NCBI RefSeq assembly: GCF_003367315.1
Contig: NZ_CP031415.1
Location: 1,176,001-1,240,000, forward strand
Length of the DNA: 64,000 bases
DNA from: Saccharospirillum mangrovi
GTDB lineage: Bacteria; Pseudomonadota; Gammaproteobacteria; Pseudomonadales; Natronospirillaceae
Direction of reading: 5' to 3'
The notes beneath the pieces were generated by a model. The model was not told the DNA's origin. It saw only the letters and a program-made list of their open reading frames with translations, and did not search any database. The position numbers were made by a program, and so were the translations under genes. Below, one piece after another: positions 20,701 to 31,941 of the stretch. Every line of letters begins with the position of its first letter. The first letter of the stretch is position 1.

Positions 20701-21287
20701 TGAACCGCATAGCGTCGATGCGTCTGGGCGAACTGAACGTCTCGCCGGATGAGTTGCGCCGCATGCGCAAGAGCACCAAAACCCTCGCTGGTCTGGTGCT
20801 CGGTGTGCGCACGCGCCAGACACAACGCGGTGACACCATGGCGATTGTGACACTGGACGACCGCACCGGCCGCGTTGAAATGACACTCTTTGGTGACGAT
20901 TACCAACGCTACCGCGAACTGCTGGAGCCGGATGAAGTCATCATCGTGGAAGCGGAAGTCGGCTGGGACGACTACGCTGAACGCGCGCGGGTGCGGGCAC
21001 AAAAACTCTACAGCCTGACCCAGGCACGCCAGGAACTGATTCGCGGCATTGAATTCACCGTCAGCGAACGCGACGCGGCGGATTTCCTCAACCGACTGAA
21101 AGCTCTGATTCGCGTCGATCTTGACGAAGGGCAGGGCACGCCGGTCTGGGTGAATTACCGTTCCGGCGCGGCATCCGGGCAAGTCCGATTGGGTGAGCAA
21201 CACCGTATACCTTTGGAAGACGAGACGCTGCACCGGCTGCGCCAGACGTTCAGCGACAGCGCTTATCAATTTAGGTATCAGGATTAG
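17781..21287 (+). CDS. dnaE: DNA polymerase III alpha subunit
   Basis: The 1168-residue replicative polymerase. The N-terminal PHP domain opens with FVHLRVHTDYSLLDGL. The palm carries GPGRGSGAGSLVAY and the catalytic PDFDVDFC motif (residues about 400-407). The C-terminal half has the helix-hairpin-helix and OB domains. GTG at 17781 follows GGAG with 6-nt spacing and gives the family N-terminus; an upstream TTG at 17769 is less likely. Length matches E. coli DnaE (1160). Confidence 0.97.
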   Translation: MAPQFVHLRVHTDYSLLDGLIRPKGLVKATASAGMGAVAITDIGNFFGLVKFYGAAMGSGVKPILGADLWIENPADDAAPFLMTALSINPDGYRNLTELISDGYQLNQRHDKALIKVDWLEAKNAGLVLLSGARHGDVGDALSRGKTDYARELAARWKATFGDRYYLELQRTSRDQDETLVQGALLVARELGIPVVATNDVMFLTQDDFDAHEARVSINDGVVLDDPKRLRRYSDQQYLKSPAQMAELFKDIPEAIENSVHIAERCSTTIKLGEYFLPEYPIPAGMTMAEYFRQLSFDGLENRLKTILPEGTADLEARKKEYVDRLDFELKIILDMGFPGYFLIVMDFIRWAKEHDIPVGPGRGSGAGSLVAYSLDITDLDPIEYDLLFERFLNPERVSMPDFDVDFCMEKRDRVIQYVADRYGRQAVSQIVTFGTMAAKAVVRDVARVQGKAYGLADRISKMIPGDPGMTLQKALDEVAELKEFIEQDEEAAEIWEMALKLEGITRQTGKHAGGVVIAPTKLTDFSPLLCEPDGTGLVTQYDKNDVEEAGLVKFDFLGLRTLTIIDWALKIINPRLIADGQEPIDINTIPLADEASFDLLKQAKTTAVFQLESRGMKDLIRRLQPDCLDDMIALVALFRPGPLQSGMVDNFINRKHGREVVSYPDSQYQHEWLKDILAPTYGIILYQEQVMQIAQVLAGYTLGGADLLRRAMGKKKPEEMAKQREVFAQGAAAKGVDAELATKIFDLVEKFAGYGFNKSHSAAYALVSYQTLWLKAHYPAAFMAATMSSELDNTDKVVIFIEDCRQLGIDVLPPDVNAGEYMFTVNDDDQIIYGLGAIKGVGEGPVEAIVKARQEGPFTDLFDFCQRVDSRKVNKRCIEALIKAGALDNLAPHRAIMLAAMEDAVRTAEQAANNEAAGMVDLFGEIQAEVQSDPYEPFKDVLEHAIKQRLAGEKETLGLYLTGHPIDEYEAEVNRIASMRLGELNVSPDELRRMRKSTKTLAGLVLGVRTRQTQRGDTMAIVTLDDRTGRVEMTLFGDDYQRYRELLEPDEVIIVEAEVGWDDYAERARVRAQKLYSLTQARQELIRGIEFTVSERDAADFLNRLKALIRVDLDEGQGTPVWVNYRSGAASGQVRLGEQHRIPLEDETLHRLRQTFSDSAYQFRYQD

Positions 21288-21290
21288 TGA

Positions 21291-21401
21291 CGGGAGACGC
21301 TTTGGCGCTTCGCGCCGGGAAACGGGAGACGCTAAAAAGCTAACACAGCGTTATGCGTCTCCCGTTAAGCGTCCAGCGGCGGCGCAATAGCGCCGCTATT
21401 A
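21291..21401 (+). repeat. Direct/inverted repeat block after dnaE, with terminator-like hairpin
   Basis: CGGGAGACGCT occurs at 21291-21301 and again at 21323-21333. The second copy, extended to AACGGGAGACGC (21321-21332), pairs perfectly over 12 bp with GCGTCTCCCGTT (21355-21366). A second hairpin AGCGGCG (21375-21381) with CGCCGCT (21391-21397) is followed by a T-rich stretch and may terminate dnaE. The block resembles a small dispersed repeat rather than ordinary intergenic DNA. Confidence 0.6.
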
Positions 21402-21508
21402 TTTCCATTTGCTCAAAGCTCAATAAGTATTGATGCTCTTGTTCAATGTAAGGCGGGCTTTTAGTCTGGGCCGCCATAAATTTCGGCATCGGCTCACAAG
21501 GAACCGGT

Positions 21509-22465
21509 ATGAATCCAGATTATTTGGAATTTGAGCAACCCATAGCGGACCTCATCGCCAAGATTGAAGAGCTGCGTTTAGTGGGTAACCGCAACGACCT
21601 CAACATCTCGGCGGAAATCGATAAGCTCAATGCCCAGTCAGTCAAACTGACCGAACAGATTTTCTCCAACCTCAGCGCCTGGCAGGTGTCGCAATTGGCG
21701 CGTCATCCCAAGCGTCCATACACCCATGATTACCTGAAGGCGATCTTCACTGATTTCGAAGAGCTGCATGGCGATCGGCATTACGCCGACGACGCAGCCA
21801 TTGTCGGTGGCATAGCCCGTTTGGATAACCGCCCGGTGATGGTGATCGGCCATCAGAAAGGTCGTGACGTGAAAGAGAAAGTGCGTCGCAACTTCGGCAT
21901 GCCGAAACCGGAAGGCTACCGTAAGGCGCTGCGTCTGGCGCAGATGGCCGAGCGTTTCCAAATGCCGGTGGTGACCTTTATCGACACGCCAGGAGCCTAT
22001 CCGGGCATCGGTGCGGAAGAGCGCGGCCAGAGTGAGGCCATCGCCTTTAACCTGCTCAAACTGTCGTCGCTGCGCACGCCGATCATCGCCACGGTGATTG
22101 GTGAAGGCGGTTCCGGTGGCGCGCTGGCGATTGGCGTTTGCGACCATCTGAACATGCTGCAATACAGCACTTATTCAGTGATCTCGCCGGAAGGCTGCGC
22201 GTCCATTCTGTGGAAAACGGCTGAGCGTGCCTCCGATGCCGCCGAAGCCATGGGTATTACCGCGCCGCGTCTGAACGAGCTGGGCCTGGTCGATACCGTG
22301 GTGAAAGAACCGCTCGGTGGTGCGCATCGCAACCCGACTGCCATGGCTGAAGCGCTGAAAAACAATCTGCTTGTTCAACTGGACGATTTGTCTGGCCGAC
22401 CGATTGATCAACTGCTCGAGTCGCGTTATCAGCGTCTGATGAGTTTTGGTGCTATCGAGCAGTAA
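21509..22465 (+). CDS. accA: Acetyl-CoA carboxylase carboxyltransferase alpha subunit
   Basis: A 318-residue subunit that with AccD transfers the carboxyl group from biotin to acetyl-CoA, the first committed step of fatty acid synthesis. [22 protein letters not shown] is the classic N-terminus; the crotonase-fold core contains [20 protein letters not shown] and [13 protein letters not shown]. Length matches E. coli (319). It is set apart from dnaE by a 221-bp repeat-containing gap and probably has its own promoter. Confidence 0.97.
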   Translation: MNPDYLEFEQPIADLIAKIEELRLVGNRNDLNISAEIDKLNAQSVKLTEQIFSNLSAWQVSQLARHPKRPYTHDYLKAIFTDFEELHGDRHYADDAAIVGGIARLDNRPVMVIGHQKGRDVKEKVRRNFGMPKPEGYRKALRLAQMAERFQMPVVTFIDTPGAYPGIGAEERGQSEAIAFNLLKLSSLRTPIIATVIGEGGSGGALAIGVCDHLNMLQYSTYSVISPEGCASILWKTAERASDAAEAMGITAPRLNELGLVDTVVKEPLGGAHRNPTAMAEALKNNLLVQLDDLSGRPIDQLLESRYQRLMSFGAIEQ

Positions 22466-22529
22466 AGCGCTCGAAACCGGCGGTCTTTTGGGGCTATGCT
22501 TGCCATAGTCTGCTGTCTTTGGACCCACT

Positions 22530-23006
22530 ATGACCGCCGCCCACGCTTTCCCCTTTCGCCGTTACGAACCCATCGTGGGTGAGGAATTGGCGCTGCTGCT
22601 GAACCGCTACCTTGAAGGTGCGCGGGCACTCGAAGGCGTACCGGCTTATCTGTTCGACATCGTTCTGCACGACGGCACCCTGGTCGGCCAAATCGATTTG
22701 CGCATCGGCCAGGACGACGCCTTGATTACCTACGCCGGCCAATTGGGCTATGGCATCGAACCACCGTTTCGCGGCCACGGCTATGCTGCCGAAGCCTGCC
22801 GACTGATCGCTCCAGTCGCGCGCGACCACGGCATGAGCGCACTCTGGATCACCTGCAACCCCGACAACATTGCCTCCATTCGCACCTGCGAACGGCTCGG
22901 CGCGCGCTTGATTGAGCAAGTCAAAGTGCCGCGCTGGTCGGAATTGTGGCGTCGTGGTGATCGGGAAAAGCTGCGTTATTACTGGCCGCTGCCGCCATCT
23001 GCCTGA
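22530..23006 (+). CDS. GNAT-family N-acetyltransferase
   Basis: A 158-residue single-domain acetyltransferase of the RimJ/RimL-like group. The acetyl-CoA pyrophosphate loop is recognisable as PPFRGHGYAAEACRL (about residues 75-90), followed by WITCNPDNIASIRTCERLGA, the beta5-alpha4 region typical of the fold. Substrate is unknown. It lies between accA and tilS, 3 nt before tilS, so the two are likely cotranscribed; neither neighbour defines a target. Confidence 0.8.
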   Translation: MTAAHAFPFRRYEPIVGEELALLLNRYLEGARALEGVPAYLFDIVLHDGTLVGQIDLRIGQDDALITYAGQLGYGIEPPFRGHGYAAEACRLIAPVARDHGMSALWITCNPDNIASIRTCERLGARLIEQVKVPRWSELWRRGDREKLRYYWPLPPSA

Positions 23007-23009
23007 ACC

Positions 23010-24320
23010 ATGCCCCGTTCTGATTTGTACGACGCTCTCGATCACTGGATCGCCCAAACCGCGCCGCCGCATTGGGTGGCGCTCAGCGGCGGTCTGGATT
23101 CCACGGTGTTATTGCACGTAATGTGCGCACGGTTGGGCAGCGATCAGGTGCGGGCAATTCATATTCATCACGGCTTGAGTGACCAGGCTGATGCCTGGGC
23201 CGAACATTGCCAACAATTGTGCGACCGACTCGGCTGCGCATTGACGATCCGACACGCGCAAGTAAACGTCCAAACCCAGGGTTTGGAAGCCGCCGCCCGA
23301 GCCGAACGCTACCGTTTATTCGATGCGGAATTGGCCGGCGGCGGCACGCTCTGGCTGGCGCATCATCTGGACGATCAACTGGAAACCTTCGTGCTGCGCT
23401 TGCTGCGCGGCAGTGGACTGACCGGCCTTGCGGCCATGGCACCGTTGCGGGCTCAGGCCGACTATCAGTTGGTACGCCCCTGGCTGGAATTACCGCGCTC
23501 TGTGTTGGAATCCCACGCTGAACAACACGCCCTGAATTGGATTGAAGACCCGAGCAACGCGGACGTTCAGTTCGATCGCAATTATTTGCGCCAGCAAGTG
23601 TTGCCGTTGGTCGAACAGCGCTGGCCGGGCTATCGCCAGACGCTGAACCGCTCTTTGCAGCATTTGCAGCAGGCACACTCGCAATTGCGCGTCGATCTGG
23701 ACGTTGAACTGGAACACCGCCTGGCCGCCGACGGCGCACTCAAAGCCGTCGCTTTTGACGACTGGTCGGATGCCGACATCCTGGCGCTGCTGCATCACTG
23801 GCTGGTGCGGCAACAGGCGCCGTTGCCATCGTCCGTTGTGTTGCAGCGGCTGCTGAACGAAGTGGTGCGCGCTCGCCCGGACGCCCAACCCCAGGTCGAT
23901 TTTGGCGGCGGCTCAGTGCGACGTTTCAAAACAGCACTGTATTGGGTGCCCGATCCAGTCGACCCCGAACCGGCTCCCGACTTTGTTGAAGGCGAACTGC
24001 ATTGGCCCGGCGTCGGGCGTTTGACCGTCGTACGATCGGAGCAAGGCGCAGGTCGATTGCGCGTGACTGACCAGCCACTGCGTTGGGCGTTGCGCACAGG
24101 CGGAGAAAGTTTGTGGCCGGCCGGTCGCAGCCAACGGCGCGATCTGAAACGGCTGCTGCAGGAATACCGGCTTTCGCCCTGGTTACGCGATCGGCTGCCG
24201 TTGCTGTTGTGCGGCGATGAACTGGTTGCATTGGCCGGCTACGCCATCGACCGTGACTGGCTGGCAGAAGAAGGCGAACCTGGCTGGACACTGCACTGGT
24301 ATCCACAAATTTCCCGCTGA
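23010..24320 (+). CDS. tilS: tRNA(Ile)-lysidine synthase
   Basis: A 436-residue ATP-dependent enzyme that converts C34 of the CAU-anticodon tRNA-Ile to lysidine, switching it to AUA decoding. The PP-loop SGGLDSTVLLHV is at residues about 26-37, HIHHGLSDQAD follows, and the substrate-recognition and C-terminal domains complete the chain. Adjacent to accA in many gammaproteobacteria. The ATG at 23010 is 3 nt after the GNAT stop. Confidence 0.95.
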   Translation: MPRSDLYDALDHWIAQTAPPHWVALSGGLDSTVLLHVMCARLGSDQVRAIHIHHGLSDQADAWAEHCQQLCDRLGCALTIRHAQVNVQTQGLEAAARAERYRLFDAELAGGGTLWLAHHLDDQLETFVLRLLRGSGLTGLAAMAPLRAQADYQLVRPWLELPRSVLESHAEQHALNWIEDPSNADVQFDRNYLRQQVLPLVEQRWPGYRQTLNRSLQHLQQAHSQLRVDLDVELEHRLAADGALKAVAFDDWSDADILALLHHWLVRQQAPLPSSVVLQRLLNEVVRARPDAQPQVDFGGGSVRRFKTALYWVPDPVDPEPAPDFVEGELHWPGVGRLTVVRSEQGAGRLRVTDQPLRWALRTGGESLWPAGRSQRRDLKRLLQEYRLSPWLRDRLPLLLCGDELVALAGYAIDRDWLAEEGEPGWTLHWYPQISR

Positions 24321-24414
24321 ACACACCACTTTCTAATTGAGCGCGAAAAGCCTTTTTGTTAGTCTGGCCTCCCATCTTGAGTTGCCCAATCAAACCTTCG
24401 ACGTCGCGCCCTGA

Positions 24415-26121
<1,707 letters not shown>

Positions 26122-26132
26122 GCGGGGCTGGT

Positions 26133-27555
<1,423 letters not shown>

Positions 27556-27574
27556 GATTCTGCGCTGACGTAAA

Positions 27575-27603
27575 AACGGGGGCTCAGGCCCCCGTTGTTG
27601 TTT
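27575..27603 (+). terminator. Intrinsic terminator after eno
   Basis: Perfect 9-bp stem AACGGGGGC (27575-27583) and GCCCCCGTT (27588-27596) with TCAG loop, then GTTGTTTT. It lies 20 bp after the eno stop. Confidence 0.85.
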
Positions 27604-27608
27604 TAATA

Positions 27609-27642
27609 GTCGTTTAAATGGTCGTTTAAATGGTTGTTTGAA
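27609..27642 (+). repeat. Short 12-bp tandem repeat
   Basis: GTCGTTTAAATG is repeated twice in tandem, then a third, degenerate unit (GTTGTTTGAAGC). It lies between the eno terminator and ftsB. It looks like slippage; no function is evident. Confidence 0.6.
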
Positions 27643-27733
27643 GCGAGTCATCTGCCGAAACCGTGCTGGCGTGGCGTGGCACGGCGTTTTCGGTCAGAAT
27701 GGCCGCAGTTTTTTGGACGGTGGATTGAGCCTT

Positions 27734-28018
27734 ATGCGTTGGCTGCAACTCGGATTGGTGTTCTTGCTGGTATTGCTGCAATACCGACTTTGGCTGGGGG
27801 AAAATTCCTGGCCCGAAGTGCACCGTCTGGATGCCGAAATTGCCGCTCGCCAGGTTGAAATCGACCGTCAGCAAAGCCGCAACGTCGTGCTCGAAGCGCG
27901 CGTGGATGATTTGAAATCCGGTCTCGATGCGGTCGAAGAACTGGCGCGCAACAACCTGGGTCTGGTCAAACCGGGTGAAACCTTTTACGTGATTCCCGCC
28001 GACGAGGCCGATCAGTGA
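27734..28018 (+). CDS. ftsB: Cell division protein FtsB
   Basis: A 94-residue bitopic inner-membrane protein of the FtsQBL divisome complex. A short cytoplasmic N-terminus leads into one transmembrane helix (about residues 3-20, LQLGLVFLLVLLQYRLWLGE), then a periplasmic coiled coil and the conserved ARNNLGLVKPGETFY. ATG at 27734 gives the right topology; the open frame upstream adds 32 residues unlike the family. Its position between eno and ispD is diagnostic. Confidence 0.93.
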   Translation: MRWLQLGLVFLLVLLQYRLWLGENSWPEVHRLDAEIAARQVEIDRQQSRNVVLEARVDDLKSGLDAVEELARNNLGLVKPGETFYVIPADEADQ

Positions 28019-28028
28019 CGCCTCGCTT

Positions 28029-28712
28029 ATGACGCTCCATCTGCTGTTGCCGGCCGCCGGCATTGGCCAACGCTTTGGCCAGAACACTCCCAAACAATAT
28101 TGCCCTGTCGCCGGAAAACGGCTCGCCGAATGGACGCTGGATCTGTGGCGGGGCGTTGCGATTGACGGCCGGCGTTTGCTGATTCTGCGCGAAGACGATG
28201 CCGTCGGTCAGTCGTTGATATCGAACTACCCCAAGTTGGAATCGGTAACCGGCGGCGCTGAACGCGCCGACTCGGTACTGGCCGGGCTGGATGCGTTGGA
28301 CGCCGGGCCGGACGACTGGGTGATGGTGCACGACATCGCCCGGCCTTGTATCCGCGCCGACGATATCGCCCGGCTCTGGCACCACTGCCAACAGACCGGC
28401 CGTGGCGCCTTATTGGCGCGGCCGCTGACCGACACCATCAAACGTCAGGTCGATGGCGAACTGACCAGTCTCGACCGGCGCCAACTCTGGGCCGCCATGA
28501 CGCCGCAGTGTTTCCCGGTCTTGATGCTGCGCGACGCCTTGCGCGATGCCCTGAACACGGGTGAATCCATCACCGATGAAGCGTCTGCGATGGAGCGTCT
28601 GGGTTGCCCGGTCGATCTGGTTGAAGGCGCCGCCGACAACATCAAACTGACCCGCGCCGAGGACCTCGCGCTGGTCGAATTCTATTTGCAACAACAGGGG
28701 CGTTTGCCATGA
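28029..28712 (+). CDS. ispD: 2-C-methyl-D-erythritol 4-phosphate cytidylyltransferase
   Basis: A 227-residue MEP-pathway enzyme coupling CTP to methylerythritol phosphate. The glycine-rich CTP loop is LLLPAAGIGQRFG, with the PKQY motif at the expected place; GGAERADSVLAGL and MVHDIARPC form the substrate pocket. The usual HDAARP is HDIARP here, a small change. The central region is more divergent than in E. coli IspD. Stop overlaps the ispF start by 4 nt. Confidence 0.93.
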   Translation: MTLHLLLPAAGIGQRFGQNTPKQYCPVAGKRLAEWTLDLWRGVAIDGRRLLILREDDAVGQSLISNYPKLESVTGGAERADSVLAGLDALDAGPDDWVMVHDIARPCIRADDIARLWHHCQQTGRGALLARPLTDTIKRQVDGELTSLDRRQLWAAMTPQCFPVLMLRDALRDALNTGESITDEASAMERLGCPVDLVEGAADNIKLTRAEDLALVEFYLQQQGRLP

Positions 28713-29194
28713 GAGTGGGGCAGGGGGTGGACGTCCACCGTTTCGATGAGCAATCCGAGCCGACCACCATTCGTCTAGGCGGTGTCGATGTGCCGGCGCC
28801 ACACGCGCTGCTGGCGCATTCGGACGGCGATGTGCTGCTGCACGCTATCTGCGATGCCATGTTGGGCGCCGCCGGTCTGGGTGACATCGGCGAGCATTTT
28901 CCCGATACCGACCCGACCTGGGCCGGTGCCGACAGCCGCGCCTTGTTGAAAGACGTCGACAGCGCCGTGCGTCAACGCGGCTGGCAACTGGTCAATCTGG
29001 ACGTGACGTTGATCGCCCAGACGCCGCGCGTCGGCGAGTTCAAAGCAGCGATCCGAACCAGCATCGCCCAGACGTTGAACGTCGATCCGGGCCGCATCAA
29101 CGTTAAAGCGACGACCACGGAAAAACTCGGTTTTATCGGTCGCAAAGAAGGCGTCGCTGCCGAAGCGATCTGCCTGCTGGAGGCCGCTCAATGA
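28709..29194 (+). CDS. ispF: 2-C-methyl-D-erythritol 2,4-cyclodiphosphate synthase
   Basis: A 161-residue trimeric zinc enzyme of the MEP pathway. The metal ligands D8 and H10 are in GQGVDVHRF, and HSDGDVLLHAICDAMLGA supplies the third histidine and active-site loop; FPDTDP and the TTTEKLGF motif complete it. Overlaps ispD and truD, so ispD-ispF-truD is translationally coupled. Confidence 0.97.
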   Translation: MRVGQGVDVHRFDEQSEPTTIRLGGVDVPAPHALLAHSDGDVLLHAICDAMLGAAGLGDIGEHFPDTDPTWAGADSRALLKDVDSAVRQRGWQLVNLDVTLIAQTPRVGEFKAAIRTSIAQTLNVDPGRINVKATTTEKLGFIGRKEGVAAEAICLLEAAQ

Positions 29195-30219
29195 GTTTGC
29201 CGGTGTGGCCGCGTGCCTGGGGTGAATCGCTGGGTACGGCGCGACTCAAGGTCGAAGCAGCGGATTTTCAAGTCACCGAAGTATTGCCGGAAACGCCGTC
29301 GGGCGAGGGCGAGCATCTGTGGCTGACGGTCGAAAAGACCGGCCAGAACACCGCCTGGCTGGCGCGCAAGCTGGCGAACTGGGCGAATCTGTCGCCGCGC
29401 GATGTCAGCTACGCGGGTTTGAAAGACCGCCACGCTGTGACAACTCAGACGTTTTCATTGCACCTGCCCGGTCGCGACAACCCGGTACAGACGCTGGCGG
29501 TTGACGGCGTGCGCATCCTCAAGCAGGAGCGTCATCACCGCAAACTGAAAACCGGTCAACTGGTGGGCAATGACTTCCGTATTCGGCTGCGCGATTTCAA
29601 CGGCGATGCTGATGCGCTGGCTGAGCGTTGGGCCGTGTTGGTCGAACAAGGCTTTCCCAACTATTTCGGGCCGCAGCGGTTTGGTCAGAACGGTGCCAAT
29701 CTTGAGCGCGCACGCGGCTGGTTTAACGGCGACACCAAATTGCGCCGGGAACAGCGCGGCATCCATTTGTCGGCCGTTCGTTCCTATCTGTTCAATACCT
29801 TGCTGGCGCAGCGCGTCGCCGATGGCAGCTGGAACCAATGGTTGCCGGGCGACTATTTGCAGTTCCGCGAAGGCCAGGGCGGTTTCGTCTGTTTGCAGGC
29901 CGACGCGCATGATCTTGAACGCGTCCAGAGTGGGCAATTGTCGCCTACGGCCAGCATGCCGGGTCGGGTGCGTGAATCCCTGGGGCCGTTGGATGAACGG
30001 GAAACCGCGGCTTTGGCGGACGAGTCGTTCTGGATCGATGGATTGACTGAACGCGGTATCGAACGCGGTCTGCGTAAGCTGCGCGTCTTTGCCGAACGCG
30101 GTCGGCTGGAATGGCAGGACGGCGATCCGGTGTTCCACTTTTTCCTGCCCTCCGGCAGCTATGCCACCACGGCGTTGCGCGAGCTGGTGACGTTGAACGA
30201 AGACGACAGTGATGAATAA
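29191..30219 (+). CDS. truD: tRNA pseudouridine(13) synthase TruD
   Basis: A 342-residue pseudouridine synthase modifying U13 of tRNA-Glu. The catalytic Asp lies in SYAGLKDRHAVTTQTFS, and the conserved FPNYFGPQRFGQNGANLERA motif of the TRUD domain is intact. Starts in the ispF stop. In most gammaproteobacteria surE follows directly; here pcm follows after 27 bp. Confidence 0.96.
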   Translation: MSLPVWPRAWGESLGTARLKVEAADFQVTEVLPETPSGEGEHLWLTVEKTGQNTAWLARKLANWANLSPRDVSYAGLKDRHAVTTQTFSLHLPGRDNPVQTLAVDGVRILKQERHHRKLKTGQLVGNDFRIRLRDFNGDADALAERWAVLVEQGFPNYFGPQRFGQNGANLERARGWFNGDTKLRREQRGIHLSAVRSYLFNTLLAQRVADGSWNQWLPGDYLQFREGQGGFVCLQADAHDLERVQSGQLSPTASMPGRVRESLGPLDERETAALADESFWIDGLTERGIERGLRKLRVFAERGRLEWQDGDPVFHFFLPSGSYATTALRELVTLNEDDSDE

Positions 30220-30246
30220 GCACGACAGCGATGGAGCGCGCCGCTC

Positions 30247-30909
30247 ATGAATCTCAGAGGCATTGGCATGACCTCCGAACGGACGCGCAAGCGGCTGATA
30301 GAGCGGCTGTTTGAAAAAGGCATTCGGGATCCTCGTGTGCTGGAGTGTTTCAACCGGGTGCCGCGCCACATTTTTGTCGATGAGGCGTTAGGCCACAAAG
30401 CCTACGAAGACACGGCCGTGCCGATCGGCTACGCCCAAACCTTGTCGCAGCCTTATATCGTGGCGCGCATGACCGAACTGGTGCTGTCGGCGCGGCATCA
30501 CGAACGGGTGCTGGAAATTGGCACTGGTTCCGGCTTTCAGACAGCGGTGCTGTGTCAGGTGGTTGAAGAGGTTTTTTCGGTCGAACGTATTGCGCCCTTG
30601 CAGCAGAAAGCCCGCGAACGGTTGCGGCATCTCAAGGTATACAACGCTCGTCTGAAACTCGACGACGGCTTTCTTGGCTGGCCGGATGAAGGCCCGTTTG
30701 ACGTCATCATCGGCACCGCAGCGCCGGAATTCCCACCGGAAGAGTTGATCAACCAGCTGATTCCCGATGGCGGCCGATTGATTCTGCCGTTGGGTGGCGA
30801 CGTTCAACACCTCACCATCATCGAGCGCGAAGGCGACGACATTCACACTCAGCAAATCGAGCCAGTGCGCTTTGTGCCGATGCTGAGCGGCGTACAGAGA
30901 GAACTATGA
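30247..30909 (+). CDS. pcm: Protein-L-isoaspartate O-methyltransferase
   Basis: A 220-residue SAM-dependent repair methyltransferase acting on isoaspartyl residues in damaged proteins. The SAM-binding motif VLEIGTGSGFQTAVL and the upstream IGYAQTLSQPYIVARM are hallmarks. The N-terminus is about 10 residues longer than E. coli Pcm; ATG at 30268 could also serve. Part of the stationary-phase cluster ending in rpoS. The stop overlaps the next gene by 4 nt. Confidence 0.95.
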   Translation: MNLRGIGMTSERTRKRLIERLFEKGIRDPRVLECFNRVPRHIFVDEALGHKAYEDTAVPIGYAQTLSQPYIVARMTELVLSARHHERVLEIGTGSGFQTAVLCQVVEEVFSVERIAPLQQKARERLRHLKVYNARLKLDDGFLGWPDEGPFDVIIGTAAPEFPPEELINQLIPDGGRLILPLGGDVQHLTIIEREGDDIHTQQIEPVRFVPMLSGVQREL

Positions 30910-31772
30910 AACAACGACTGATCTGGTTTGCCAAAGGCGCCGTTATGGGTATGGCCGACGCGGTACCGGGCGTTTCCGGCGGCACCATGGCATTGATTAC
31001 CGGCATTTATGAACGACTGATCGCGGCCTTGGCGGCGGTGCGCATCGACACCGCACGTCAGGCGTTGCAAGGCGATTGGGCCGGTGCCTGGCGCAAGCTG
31101 GACGGCAATTTTCTGTTGAGTTTGGGGCTTGGCATTCTGCTCAGTCTTTTTACCACTCTGCACGTGATGCATCTGTTGCTGGAGCAGGCGCCGCAATTGG
31201 TCTGGGCGTTCTTCGGTGGTCTGATATTGGCCTCATTAGTGGTATTGATGCGACGCCACCACTGGCAGTGGATCGATGTACCGCTGATGACCGTCGGGGC
31301 GTTGCTGGCGGTAGGCATTGCGTTGTCGAGCGCATTGAATTTACCGCCGACGCCTGTCTGGCTGGTGCTGGGTGGCGCACTGGCGATTTCCGCCATGCTG
31401 CTGCCGGGTATTTCGGGCAGCTTCATTCTATTGCTGCTGGGGTTGTATCCGGCGGTTGTCGAGGCCATCAGTGACATGAATCTGATCATTGTCGCCTGGG
31501 TCGCCTTGGGTTGTCTGTTGGGATTATTGGCGTTCAGCCGGCTGTTGAATGCGCTGCTGGCGCGGTGGCATGACCGGGTGCTGGGTTTTATGCTCGGCTT
31601 CGTTTTGGGCGCATTGCTCAAAGTCTGGCCGTGGCAGGCACAGGAACAGTGGCTCAGCCCACAGGCGTTTGAGGCAATGACCGGTCAACCGGCCTGGACA
31701 GGCGCTTGTGTGCTATTGGCGCTGTTGGGAGCGGCGGCGGTCGCCGTGGTGACGCTTAAGTCTCCGTCCTGA
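30906..31772 (+). CDS. DUF368 polyprenyl-phosphate translocase (PopT-type)
   Basis: A 288-residue polytopic inner-membrane protein of the DUF368 family. The N-terminal GAVMGMADAVPGVSGGTMALITG and the internal ISAMLLPGISGSFILLLLG are the two inverted re-entrant motifs of the family. DUF368 proteins (PopT) have been reported to return undecaprenyl phosphate across the inner membrane, an activity shared with DedA proteins. About eight hydrophobic segments are visible. It starts in the pcm stop (ATGA), placing lipid-carrier recycling in the pcm-nlpD-rpoS cluster; the role here is inferred from family. Confidence 0.85.
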   Translation: MKQRLIWFAKGAVMGMADAVPGVSGGTMALITGIYERLIAALAAVRIDTARQALQGDWAGAWRKLDGNFLLSLGLGILLSLFTTLHVMHLLLEQAPQLVWAFFGGLILASLVVLMRRHHWQWIDVPLMTVGALLAVGIALSSALNLPPTPVWLVLGGALAISAMLLPGISGSFILLLLGLYPAVVEAISDMNLIIVAWVALGCLLGLLAFSRLLNALLARWHDRVLGFMLGFVLGALLKVWPWQAQEQWLSPQAFEAMTGQPAWTGACVLLALLGAAAVAVVTLKSPS

Positions 31773-31855
31773 TTTTGTCAACTTTAAAAGCCGCCAGGCT
31801 GCACAGAAACCGATAAAACTCTAAAAGCTCTTAGATTAAATTTTACTAATAAACG

Positions 31856-31883
31856 TTGTGCATACTGGCTTTGAGAATAATAC
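31856..31883 (+). promoter_or_regulatory. Candidate promoter for nlpD
   Basis: TTGTGC (31856-31861), 16 nt, TAATAC (31878-31883), in an AT-rich 169-bp gap. It lies about 58 bp upstream of the chosen nlpD start. Moderate matches only. Confidence 0.4.
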
Positions 31884-31941
31884 GGTGTTACGAACGGTGT
31901 TGGAGCCGACTCGACCGGAGATTGAAACGGAGATTAGGGGC

